Positions 1 through 7,091 of a stretch of DNA of 17,341 nt are shown here, in pieces. The stretch lies in the NCBI GenBank assembly GCA_900551555.1, contig URWC01000022.1, forward strand, positions 1-17,341, in the 5' to 3' direction. The position numbers and the translations under genes were made by a program. The stretch's first letter is position 1. Every line of letters begins with the position of its first letter. The notes beneath the pieces were generated by a model. That model worked only from the letters and a program-made list of their open reading frames with translations. It was not told where the DNA came from and did not search any database. The stretch comes from an uncultured Collinsella sp. GTDB lineage: Bacteria > Actinomycetota > Coriobacteriia > Coriobacteriales > Coriobacteriaceae.

Positions 1-876
1 GGCCAGCGCGGCATCGGCCTGCTCGGCCGGCACCACGGCGACCATCTTGCCCTCGTTTGCTACCTGCAGCACATCGTAGCCGAGCATCTCGCAAGCCGCC
101 TGCACATCAGGACGCACGGGCACGGCATCCTCGTCGACCTCCATGGCAACGCCGCTGGCCTGGGCAAACTCGTTGAGTGTGGACGCTAGGCCACCGCGCG
201 TGGGGTCGCGAAAGCAACGCGTGCCGGGCGCTGCGGCCAGAACGTCGGCAATCAGGTGGTTGAGCGGCGCGGCATCGCTTTCGATCGTGCTCGAAAACGC
301 CAGGCCCTCGCGTTGGCTCATGATGGCGATACCGTGGTCGCCCAGTGTGCCCGACACCAGAATGACGTCGCCGGGGCGGCAGTTGGCGCCGCTGAGCGCC
401 ACGCCCGTGGGAACCTCGCCCACGCCGGCGGTATTGATGTAGACGCCGTCGGCCCCGCCGCGCTCGACCACCTTGGTGTCGCCCGTGATTATGGACACGC
501 CTGCTTCGCGTGCCGTCTCGGCCATCGTCTGCACAATCTGGCGGAGCTTATCCATGGGATAACCCTCTTCAAGGATAAAGCCGCACGACAGGTAGCGCAC
601 GTTGGCGCCCGAGGTCGCGACGTCGTTGACGGTTCCGCACACGGCGAGGCGGCCGATGTTGCCACCGGGGAAGAACTGAGGCGTCACCACAAAGCTGTCG
701 GTCGACATGGCGATGCGCCCGCTCGCGGGCAGTGCGGCGACGCCGGCGTCGTTGCCCTCGAGCAGCTCGGGCGACCCAAAGGCATCCAAAAAGACCTCGT
801 CGATGATGCGTTTCATCATCTGGCCGCCAGAGCCGTGGCCCAGCAAGACAGCGCTATCGGAGATACTATGGGACAT
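1..876 (-). CDS. hypE: HypE, hydrogenase maturation protein (partial, C-terminus off the window)
   Basis: HypE dehydrates the thiocarboxamide made by HypF on its C-terminal cysteine, giving the thiocyanate that supplies the CN ligands of the [NiFe]-hydrogenase active site. The frame is open from 876 to the left edge, showing 292 residues of a family that is usually 330-350. PurM-like motifs are visible: HGSGG (14-18), STDSFVV (58-64), GTVNDVA (81-87), TGDTKVV (131-137) and RDPTRGGL (223-230). The last roughly 40-50 residues, including the catalytic C-terminal Cys, lie outside. I chose ATG 876 because GGAG sits 8 bases upstream; the in-frame ATG at 894 has no ribosome binding site. It is last in the visible hypF-hypC-hypD-hypE run, 48 bases after hypD. 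Confidence 0.95.
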   Translation of the reverse strand, partial: MSHSISDSAVLLGHGSGGQMMKRIIDEVFLDAFGSPELLEGNDAGVAALPASGRIAMSTDSFVVTPQFFPGGNIGRLAVCGTVNDVATSGANVRYLSCGFILEEGYPMDKLRQIVQTMAETAREAGVSIITGDTKVVERGGADGVYINTAGVGEVPTGVALSGANCRPGDVILVSGTLGDHGIAIMSQREGLAFSSTIESDAAPLNHLIADVLAAAPGTRCFRDPTRGGLASTLNEFAQASGVAMEVDEDAVPVRPDVQAACEMLGYDVLQVANEGKMVAVVPAEQADAALA

Positions 877-924
877 ATCGAAAACTCCAATCATGGGAGG
901 TGTCAGCGCGCGGGGGCGTTCGGG

Positions 925-2037
925 CTAGACTCGGTAACGGTAGTATGCTGCGCAGCTGCCCTCGGAGCTCACCATGCAGGGGCCGACGGGATGCTCGGGT
1001 GTACAAGCGTGGCCGAACAGAGGGCAGTCGCTCGGCGTAATGGCCCCGCGCAGCACGTCGCCGCAGCGGCACCCACGCGGCTCGACCGTCTCCTCGACGG
1101 GCACGTCAAAGCGGGTACGGGCATCAAAGCGCGAGAACTCGGGGCGGATGGAAAGGCCCGAGTTAGCAATCAGCCCCAGCCCGCGCCATGTGGTATCGCA
1201 CGGTTCAAATACCTGTTCGACCAGCTGGCGCGCCACGGGATTGCCGTCGGCATTGACGCCACGGCGGTAAGCGTTATCGATCGCGGGTCTGTCCTCGACA
1301 ACCATCTGGACCAGCATGCAGATGCCCTGCAGGATATCGACCGGTTCAAATCCCGTGACCACGCCCGGGGTATCGAACTCATCGACCAAAAAGCTAAAGG
1401 GCGCCAAGCCCGTGATGGTGGCGACGTGGCCCGGCAGGATAAAGCCGTCGATGGCGGTCTCGGGGTCGTTGGCGATGGCGCGCAGAGCCGGCGGCGTGGT
1501 CTTGTGGGCGCAATAGACCGAGAAGTTCAAAAGCCCGCGCGCCTCGGCCTCCAAGATGGCGGCGGCGATGGTGGGCGTCGTAGTCTCAAAGCCTACGCCC
1601 ATAAAAATGACCGGGCGATCGGGGTTTTGCTCGGCAATGTCGAGCGCGTCGAGCGGGGAGTAGACGATGCGGATGTCGCGCCCGGCCGCCTTTTGCGCAG
1701 CGAGCGAGGTAGACGATCCGGGCACGCGCATCATGTCGCCAAAGGTGGTGATGATGGCGCCGTCTATGTTGGCGAGCGCGATTGCGTGGTCGATGTCGCG
1801 GTTGGCGGTGACGCAGACAGGGCAGCCCGGGCCGCTCAGCAGCTTGAGTCCCGTCGGCATAATGGAGCGAAAGCCATAGCGGCCGATGCTCACGGTGTGC
1901 GTGCCGCAGACTTCCATAAGGTTGATGGTGCGGTCGCCGACGAGTTCATGGATGCGTTCGATGAGCTCGCGAGCCAGCTTGGGGTCGCGAAATGCCGAAA
2001 AGTCGATACCGGAGCGAACCGGCTGCGCCGCCGTCAC
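925..2037 (-). CDS. hypD: HypD, Fe-S scaffold protein for hydrogenase Fe(CN)2CO assembly
   Basis: HypD forms a complex with HypC in the cytoplasm and is the scaffold on which iron receives its CN and CO ligands. The 370-residue length matches the family (about 370). Key motifs are MEVCGTHT (Cys44), GPGCPVC (Cys72, Cys75) and GFETTTP, then the C-terminal cysteine cluster that holds the [4Fe-4S] centre, beginning RGCRCGD and continuing through the CPLFGHAC and GPCM segments. The start is GTG at 2037, overlapping the hypC stop by one base (TAGTG); GAGG lies 7 bases upstream, so translation is probably coupled to hypC. The gene continues the hyp operon into hypE. Confidence 0.97.
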   Translation of the reverse strand: MTAAQPVRSGIDFSAFRDPKLARELIERIHELVGDRTINLMEVCGTHTVSIGRYGFRSIMPTGLKLLSGPGCPVCVTANRDIDHAIALANIDGAIITTFGDMMRVPGSSTSLAAQKAAGRDIRIVYSPLDALDIAEQNPDRPVIFMGVGFETTTPTIAAAILEAEARGLLNFSVYCAHKTTPPALRAIANDPETAIDGFILPGHVATITGLAPFSFLVDEFDTPGVVTGFEPVDILQGICMLVQMVVEDRPAIDNAYRRGVNADGNPVARQLVEQVFEPCDTTWRGLGLIANSGLSIRPEFSRFDARTRFDVPVEETVEPRGCRCGDVLRGAITPSDCPLFGHACTPEHPVGPCMVSSEGSCAAYYRYRV

Positions 2038-2297
2038 TAGTATGCCTCGGCCGGGTTGCTGGCCAGTTGGTCTTCTTCGACCAGTTCGGTCATGGCATTA
2101 ACGAGCTCGAGCGTTTCTTGCGCTTCCTGCTCGTCGACGATCTGGATGCCAAAGCCGGCGTGTACGAGAATATAGTCGCCAACCTGCGCCGTCGGCACGA
2201 GTCTTAGCGAAACAGGGCGCTCGATGCCCATCATGTTGACGGTGGCCTTGAGGTCGTCGTCGCGTTTGACTACTTTACCGGGAACGGCAAGGCACAT
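2037..2297 (-). CDS. hypC: HypC/HupF-family hydrogenase maturation chaperone
   Basis: HypC is a small chaperone that carries the Fe(CN)2CO moiety with HypD and delivers it to the large subunit precursor of the [NiFe]-hydrogenase. The 86-residue protein begins MCLAVPGKV, with the essential Cys2 that is exposed after removal of Met1. It also has the conserved GDYILVHAGFG strand (about 40-50), whose His46 matches the second conserved residue. The C-terminal tail (about 57-86) is acidic and helical. AAGGGGA a few bases upstream of ATG 2297 supports the start. The stop overlaps the hypD start. A 124-base gap separates it from the upstream hypF, so it could have its own promoter, although none is convincing. 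Confidence 0.96.
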   Translation of the reverse strand: MCLAVPGKVVKRDDDLKATVNMMGIERPVSLRLVPTAQVGDYILVHAGFGIQIVDEQEAQETLELVNAMTELVEEDQLASNPAEAY

Positions 2298-2421
2298 ATT
2301 GTTCCCCTTTTATACGCTTTGCGCTGGACGGGCGCTCAATAATCCATCAGTTGATGGTAGCGCTCGCGGGGTTCGCGGGCAAACGCGTTACGCCTGTGAG
2401 ACGGCGGCGTGCGAGGGCGAG

Positions 2422-4893
2422 CTACTGTGATGCAATCTGCGCAAGACGAGCGCTTGCGACCGCCGCCTGACCGTAGGCGATGCAGCCGTCATTGACGGGT
2501 ACGGTGTGGGGGGCAAGGACAGTAAGGCCCGCGCTTTTGAGCTCGCGGGCGAGGAGCTGAAGCAGAAGTCGGTTCATGAACACGCCGCCCGAGAGCGCGA
2601 CGGTGTCGATGCCCTCGTGCACGCAGATATCGCTGGCGATGCGCGCCGAGGAGCGCGCGATGCCGACATGGAAGTCGAGTGCGAGCCTGTTGGCGGGCGC
2701 TCCGGCTTCAATTCCTCCCAAAAGTGCCTCAAAGAGTGCTTTCTGGTCCAGAACATAGGGGCCGTCCAGCCACGATGGGTCAGATGCGGAGTAGCCGGCG
2801 TTGTCGTCGGGAAAATGGGCGATTTCGCTGTCGAGCGCGCGCCAGGCGGCGGCTTCGAGCTCGATGGCGGGTTCGCCCTCGTAGGTTGCCTGGCCGCAAA
2901 TGCCCAAAATCGCGGTTGCGGCATCAAACAGGCGACCCATGCTGCTAGTGCGCGGACTGTTGATGCCGCGCTCGATCATCGTTGCCGTTATGCTGCGCGT
3001 TTGCTCGTCAAGGCTGTTCAAGAGCCCCGCGGCTCCCGGGTGCTCGAGCAGGTCGAGCTCGCTGAGCAGGGCAAAGGCGTTGCGGCGGGCATCGTGTACG
3101 GATGCGGCGCCACCGGGAAGCGCCCAGGCGCGCAGATGCGCGACGCGCTCAAAATCGGTGAGACGGGCGACAAGAAACTCACCGCCCCATATGGTGCCAT
3201 CGGTGCCGGCGCCCGTGCCGTCGAAGGCGATGCCGAGGACGCGTGCATCGGGCGCAAGCCGGCCTGCGACAATCGCCTCTGCCATTACGCTCGCGATGTG
3301 CGCATGGTGGTGCTGGACTTCGATAAGCGGCAGATCGTGCTCGCGCGCCTGCTCGCGCGCCCATTGGCTCGACAGATAGCTGGGATGCATGTCGCATGCC
3401 AAGGCGGCAGGCGCCAGGTCAAAGAGGTTTTCCAGACGCGAGCGCGCGGCGCTCCAAGCATCGAAAGTCGCGCCGTTTTCGACATCGCCGATATGCTGCG
3501 ACACAAAACAGGTCGTATGACCGTCCGAGTCCGTGCGAGTGAGTGCAATCGTGGCTTTTTGCTGCGGCCCGCAGGCGAGTACGCAGGGCGTGGTGCCGTC
3601 GAGCGCCGGCAACGACAGCGGTTGCGGCGCATATCCGCGTGCACGACGTACGGGCATGACGTCGCCGTCGACCACGCGTACCACGGAGTCGTCGTAGCGC
3701 GACAGGATCGCGCGGTCGTTGCCGAGCAGCGCGTCGGCGATGCCGGCGGCAACGAGATGCTCCCATGCAAGGGCGTCGTCGGTCTCGATGGGCTCTTCGC
3801 TCAGGTTTCCGCTGGTCATGACCAACGCATGCATGTCATGCGACGCGGCAGCTGCAAGCAACAGATGTTGAAGCGGCGTATAGGGGAGCATGACGCCGAG
3901 CTCGGGCAAGTCGTGCGCGACAGATGGCGCGAGGGCGAGGATGTCGGGGGAACCGCCGTTGCCCTCGCCAACAGTGCGCCGGCGCAGCAGCACAATGGGG
4001 CGGATACTGCCGGCGAGAAGCTCGCGCTCAGCGTCGTCGATATGGCACAGGCGCCCGGCATCGGCAAGACTGCGCACCATGACGGCAAGCGGCTTATTGC
4101 TGCGACGCTTGCGACGGCGCAGCTCGGCCACCGCCTGCTCGTTGGCAGCGTCACAGGATAGATGGAATCCGCCCAGGCCCTTGATGGCGACGATGCCACC
4201 GCTGGCCAGCAGCTCAACGCAGCGCTCGATGATAGCGTCGCTGGCCCCGCGTGTGGTGCCGACGGCCGGTGTCGCGGACGAATTCCCGCACGCATTGCCG
4301 TTTACAGCCTCGCGCCACGTAATATGCGGCCCGCAATCAAAGCAGGCATCGGGCTGCGCGTGAAAACGCCGGTCGAGTGGGTCGACATACTCCGCAGCGC
4401 ACTTGGGACACATGGGAAAACAATCCATCGACGTGGCCGCTCGGTCATAAGGCAGCGATCGGATGATGGTAAAGCGTGGGCCGCAGTTAGTGCAGTTGAT
4501 AAAGGGGTAGTGATAGCGTCGGTCGGCGGGATCGAACAACTCGCGCAGGCAATCGTCACAGGTGGCGATATCGGGCGAGACAAGTGTGGTGTGCGCGGTC
4601 TGGTCCTGCGACGCCACAATGTGAAAGCCCTGCTCATCGGTAGTGCTCCAACCGCCAGGCACCAAATCCGCAATATCGACTCGCTCAACGCGAGCCGCCG
4701 CGGGCGCATGCTCAGAAAGCGCAGCGACAAATCCGTCAACCGCCTCGGCACAAGCGTGCGCCTCGATATGCACGCCGTCGCCCGCATTGAGCACCCATCC
4801 GCAAATGCCATGCGCCATGGCCTCGCGATACACAAACGGTCGCATGCCAACGCCCTGCACAATGCCCGTCACATGAATATGCACATGCCGCAT
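2422..4893 (-). CDS. hypF: HypF, carbamoyltransferase of hydrogenase maturation
   Basis: HypF uses carbamoyl phosphate and ATP to carbamoylate the C-terminal Cys of HypE, the first step of CN ligand synthesis. The 823 residues carry all expected domains. The acylphosphatase domain contains VQGVGMRPFVYR (12-23). Two zinc fingers use Cys112/115/134/137 and Cys162/165/184/187. A YrdC-like domain spans about 220-410 (SGGIVAIKGLGGFH; KPLAVMVRS), and a Kae1-like domain (about 435-820) has HHHAH (528-532), FDGTGAGTDG and ALSGGVFMN. It is longer than the usual 750, partly from a low-complexity linker near 197-218. ATG 4893 has GAGGGG 6 bases upstream. An upstream TTG at 4920 would start inside the palindromic repeat and is rejected. 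Confidence 0.96.
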   Translation of the reverse strand: MRHVHIHVTGIVQGVGMRPFVYREAMAHGICGWVLNAGDGVHIEAHACAEAVDGFVAALSEHAPAAARVERVDIADLVPGGWSTTDEQGFHIVASQDQTAHTTLVSPDIATCDDCLRELFDPADRRYHYPFINCTNCGPRFTIIRSLPYDRAATSMDCFPMCPKCAAEYVDPLDRRFHAQPDACFDCGPHITWREAVNGNACGNSSATPAVGTTRGASDAIIERCVELLASGGIVAIKGLGGFHLSCDAANEQAVAELRRRKRRSNKPLAVMVRSLADAGRLCHIDDAERELLAGSIRPIVLLRRRTVGEGNGGSPDILALAPSVAHDLPELGVMLPYTPLQHLLLAAAASHDMHALVMTSGNLSEEPIETDDALAWEHLVAAGIADALLGNDRAILSRYDDSVVRVVDGDVMPVRRARGYAPQPLSLPALDGTTPCVLACGPQQKATIALTRTDSDGHTTCFVSQHIGDVENGATFDAWSAARSRLENLFDLAPAALACDMHPSYLSSQWAREQAREHDLPLIEVQHHHAHIASVMAEAIVAGRLAPDARVLGIAFDGTGAGTDGTIWGGEFLVARLTDFERVAHLRAWALPGGAASVHDARRNAFALLSELDLLEHPGAAGLLNSLDEQTRSITATMIERGINSPRTSSMGRLFDAATAILGICGQATYEGEPAIELEAAAWRALDSEIAHFPDDNAGYSASDPSWLDGPYVLDQKALFEALLGGIEAGAPANRLALDFHVGIARSSARIASDICVHEGIDTVALSGGVFMNRLLLQLLARELKSAGLTVLAPHTVPVNDGCIAYGQAAVASARLAQIASQ

Positions 4894-4916
4894 GCGACAC
4901 CCCTCATCAAAACCGA

Positions 4917-4987
4917 CCAAAAAAGGACAGGTTTGTTTTGGTAGGTAAAACTTCTAAACCTGCCAAAACAAACCTGTCCCTTTTTGG
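4917..4987. repeat. Long palindromic repeat between nikR and hypF
   Basis: Arms 4917-4946 and 4958-4987 are 30 bases each, complementary at 28 positions, around an 11-base loop. The arms contain GGACAGGTTTGTTTTGG and end in A/T runs on both outer sides. On either strand the transcript would be a hairpin followed by U-rich sequence, so it could terminate nikR or separate it from hypF. The size, near-perfect symmetry and GGGACAG core are typical of REP-like or MITE-like palindromes that spread through a genome. Which role dominates cannot be told from one copy. Confidence 0.8.
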
Positions 4988-5010
4988 CAGGTGCGCTGCG
5001 GGAAATTCCG

Positions 5011-5523
5011 CTACAGCCCCAGGCTCTGCTTGGTGGCGGCGCACGTGAGCTCGCCGTGCTTAACGCCGCGCAGGCCCAGCAGGCGGTCGGCTAGTTCGTA
5101 GACGCGCTCGCCGCGACCCTTGAGCGCCAGAATCTCCAAGCAGTTGTGGTGATCCAGATGCACGTGCATGGTCGACACGATCTCGTCGGTGTAGTCGTGC
5201 TGCACCTCGTCCAGGCGGCGCGTCAGATCGCCGGTATGGTGGTCGTAGATCATGGTGAGCGACCCGATAACATGCTCATCGGGCGTGCGCATCTGCTCTT
5301 TGGCGATCGAGGCGCGAATCAGGTCGCGCACGGCCTCGGATCGGTTGGCCACGTCGCCGCGGCGTGCGATCTGCTCGTCAAAACGGCGCAGCAGGTCGTC
5401 GGGTGCGGTAACCGAAAAACGGACCAGCTCGGAGCCGGAGCCACTACAGTGGCAGCCCGCGTCACCGTCCGCCCCGTGCGGGTGCTCGTGCTCGTACCCG
5501 CAGCCGTGCTCGTGTTCGGCCAC
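5011..5523 (-). CDS. nikR: NikR-type nickel-responsive repressor with His/Cys-rich N-terminal tail
   Basis: NikR binds nickel and represses nickel uptake or hydrogenase-related genes. The protein has 170 residues; the canonical part begins near residue 32 with a ribbon-helix-helix domain (about 34-75: ELVRFSVTAPDDLLRRFD, NRSEAVRDLIR) followed by an ACT-like metal domain. The high-affinity Ni ligands align exactly by spacing with E. coli His76/87/89/Cys95: His109, His120, His122, Cys128. Ahead of this is an unusual tail of about 31 residues with His4, 6, 12, 14, 16, 25 and Cys8, 24, 26. The start is GTG 5523, one base after the upstream stop; its ribosome binding site is weak, so translation is probably coupled. 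No later in-frame ATG or GTG removes the tail before the DNA-binding domain. Confidence 0.93.
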   Translation of the reverse strand: MAEHEHGCGYEHEHPHGADGDAGCHCSGSGSELVRFSVTAPDDLLRRFDEQIARRGDVANRSEAVRDLIRASIAKEQMRTPDEHVIGSLTMIYDHHTGDLTRRLDEVQHDYTDEIVSTMHVHLDHHNCLEILALKGRGERVYELADRLLGLRGVKHGELTCAATKQSLGL

Positions 5524-5524
5524 C

Positions 5525-5773
5525 TTACACCAGCTTCACGGAGCCGACGGAGTTGTGGTCGGCCTCGATGGCTTCCTCGTAGCCCTCGAGTGCGTCGTGG
5601 GCCTCGTGCAGCGCGGCCATGGCGGTCTCGAGCTTGGCGCCGATGCGCTCCATGTCAAAATTCTCGGTCGCATGCAGCAACTGATGGCTCCATTCGTGAG
5701 CGAGCTCGATGGTGTCGTCGACCTGCTTGACGCTCATGGCAAGCTGGCTCATGTTCATTCCAACATCATGCAT
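5525..5773 (-). CDS. Small His-rich helical protein, function unknown, coupled to nikR
   Basis: I do not recognise this 82-residue protein. ATG 5773 has a strong AAAGGAGA site 7 bases upstream, and codon use matches the neighbours, so it is very likely real. The sequence is predicted by eye to be almost wholly helical and acidic, with two long helices (about 10-37 and 41-72). It has seven His (2, 26, 30, 34, 56, 59, 73). His26/30/34 are spaced i, i+4, i+8, which would place them on one helix face, and His56/59 are close to each other. The stop is one base from the nikR start, so the two are co-translated. Context suggests a nickel- or hydrogenase-related role, possibly metal binding, but that is only inference. 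Confidence 0.8.
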   Translation of the reverse strand: MHDVGMNMSQLAMSVKQVDDTIELAHEWSHQLLHATENFDMERIGAKLETAMAALHEAHDALEGYEEAIEADHNSVGSVKLV

Positions 5774-5846
5774 GGGAAATCTCCTTTTGTATGGGGCAGT
5801 TCAGTGGTTCAGATTTTACTACGCCCGCTCTGCGTGCAGCTGCATA

Positions 5847-5883
5847 AGAAAACGGGTACGAGTCTGTGCGACCCGCACCCGTT
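5847..5883 (-). terminator. Probable Rho-independent terminator of trxA
   Basis: Arms 5851-5860 and 5874-5883 pair at 9 of 10 positions around a 13-base loop. On the minus strand the stem is followed by TTTTCTTA. It lies about 110 bases beyond the trxA stop and before the start of the small gene that precedes nikR, so it would separate the trxA transcript from the nickel genes. Confidence 0.7.
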
Positions 5884-5994
5884 CACTGGGGGCTGTTTGT
5901 GACTACCATACTATCCGTGGTTGGACTCGGTGCATCCAGAAGTCCGGCGAGCGGTGCAAAAGCGCTCATAGACGGCGGGTAAGTAACAAGCGTA

Positions 5995-6315
5995 TTACAG
6001 ATGCTTCTCCAGCAGCGCCTGCAGCCTCGCCTTGGGCAGAGCGCCAACCGAGCGGTCAATCTCCTCGCCGTTCTTAAACACAACCAGCGTGGGGATGCTC
6101 ATGACGCCATACTTCATGGCCAGGTCCTGGTTGTCGTCGACGTTGCATTTGGCAACGGCAAGCTTGCCCGCCAGCTCATCGGCAACCTCGTCAACGATGG
6201 GCGAGAGGGATCGACAGGGCCCGCACCACGGTGCCCAAAAATCGACCAGCACGGGCAGGCTGTCGTTAACGATGGAATCGAAGTTCTCGGGGGTAATCTG
6301 ATTAATGTCAGCCAT
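5995..6315 (-). CDS. trxA: Thioredoxin
   Basis: This is a cytoplasmic dithiol-disulfide oxidoreductase that reduces ribonucleotide reductase, peroxiredoxins and other client proteins. It has 106 residues, the normal thioredoxin length, with the FWAPWCGPC active site (Cys31, Cys34), the cis-proline loop MSIPTLVVF (Pro75) and the NGE turn (82-84). ATG 6315 has GGAGGT 4 bases upstream and gives the standard N-terminus; in-frame starts further upstream would only add untypical residues. It is divergently arranged with the gene at 6452 and followed by its own terminator, so it appears monocistronic. Confidence 0.96.
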   Translation of the reverse strand: MADINQITPENFDSIVNDSLPVLVDFWAPWCGPCRSLSPIVDEVADELAGKLAVAKCNVDDNQDLAMKYGVMSIPTLVVFKNGEEIDRSVGALPKARLQALLEKHL

Positions 6316-6333
6316 GGTGACCTCCATAATGCG

Positions 6334-6350
6334 ACGCGGCTTGGCCGCGT
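6334..6350 (-). promoter_or_regulatory. Hairpin in the trxA leader
   Basis: A 7-bp perfect stem (6334-6340 with 6344-6350) has a 3-base loop. It sits between the likely -10 (6370-6375, TATAAG on the minus strand) and the trxA ribosome binding site. It could stabilise the 5' end of the transcript or affect translation. Confidence 0.45.
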
Positions 6351-6369
6351 AAAACTCAGTACGACCGTG

Positions 6370-6423
6370 CTTATACCCAGCCGCCCGCAAAGCAACCACT
6401 CGTGGGCGGCTCTTTTATATAAT
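6370..6423. promoter_or_regulatory. Divergent promoter region for trxA and the 6452 gene
   Basis: A consensus -10 TATAAT lies at 6418-6423 on the plus strand and TATAAG at 6375-6370 on the minus strand. Between them an inverted repeat has arms 6379-6386 (AGCCGCCC) and 6404-6411 (GGGCGGCT) around a 17-base loop that contains where both -35 boxes should be. Neither -35 is good (about TGGTTG for trxA, ACCACT for the plus gene). The repeat may be a shared operator; alternatively it is a weak plus-strand terminator, though no plus-strand gene lies upstream within the window. Confidence 0.5.
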
Positions 6424-6451
6424 GGTGGGCACGCAAACGATTGGAGAGCGC

Positions 6452-7027
6452 ATGCCCACGTCACAAAGCCAGAAAAAAGAAGCCATCGCCCAGGCGACCG
6501 AGCAGGAGCTCGCATCGCTCGCGGGCCGTGGCGTGCGTATCGCGGGCAACGCGTGCTCGCCGATCGTGCTGGTCAAAGGCGATTTGGACGAGGCCGAGCG
6601 TTCGGGTGGCGAGCTTGCCGCCGGCCCGGATGGCGCGGCGTTGCGCAAGGCGCTTGGGGCCATCGGCTACGCGCCCGAGGATTTTTGCGTGCTGGCAAGC
6701 GTCGCCGGCGTGGGTGATGGGACGGTCGCGGTGGGCGAGACTCTGCCGTGCGAGCTGTTCCGTGAGGCGCTTGAGGCTTTGGACCCCGAGGCGGTGCTGC
6801 TGCTCGACAACAACGCGGCTGACGCCATGCGCGAGACCTACGCCGATATGCTCGTGGCGATCGATGACTTCGACACCGCCATGCTCAAGCCCGGCCTGGT
6901 CGCCCATGTGCAGGGCCGCCGCGTGCTCGCGCTCGATGGCTTTGAGGCGGCGCTGACCGACAAAGCGGCCAAGCAGCGCATGTGGGCCTACATCAAGCAG
7001 CTGACCCCGGCGGCCGCTCCGCTGTAG
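6452..7027 (+). CDS. Uncharacterised 191-residue protein, possibly uracil-DNA glycosylase-like fold
   Basis: I do not recognise this protein with certainty. ATG 6452 has GGAGAG just upstream and follows a TATAAT box by a short leader; the ATG at 6422 lies inside that -10 box and is rejected. Layout resembles a reduced family 4/5 uracil-DNA glycosylase: an alpha/beta pattern with an early strand (SPIVLVKGD, about 36-44), a middle strand (EDFCVLASV), the helix-strand unit FREALEALDPEAVLLLDNN (about 101-119), and a C-terminal helix with a W-x-x-I-K pattern. The catalytic motifs and Fe-S cysteines of active family 4 enzymes are not evident. It could be an inactive relative or unrelated. It is convergent with the kinase gene. 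Confidence 0.75.
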   Translation: MPTSQSQKKEAIAQATEQELASLAGRGVRIAGNACSPIVLVKGDLDEAERSGGELAAGPDGAALRKALGAIGYAPEDFCVLASVAGVGDGTVAVGETLPCELFREALEALDPEAVLLLDNNAADAMRETYADMLVAIDDFDTAMLKPGLVAHVQGRRVLALDGFEAALTDKAAKQRMWAYIKQLTPAAAPL

Positions 7028-7091
7028 CGGATTGGCGCCGGTGAGCGATTGCCTGGCGGGCAAGACACGCCGCGAGATCGGCGCCGCACTT

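Noticed and set aside
256..2040. Long plus-strand open frame opposite hypE and hypD
   Set aside because: It lies antisense to two well-supported genes with family motifs, and its protein is compositionally a reverse reading of high-GC codons. No binding site or recognisable domain.
2309..2339. Minus-strand TTGAGC-N19-TATAAA as a hypC promoter
   Set aside because: The 19-base spacer is long, and the resulting start point would fall in or next to the hypC ribosome binding site, leaving no usable leader.
2506..4161. Long plus-strand open frame opposite hypF
   Set aside because: It is antisense to the full HypF domain set, so the open frame is explained by GC-rich codon structure on the other strand.
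7028..7091. Terminator between the convergent 6452 gene and the kinase gene
   Set aside because: Only a 7-bp GGCGCCG/CGGCGCC pair 38 bases apart and a weak inner stem are present, with no T-run on either strand.
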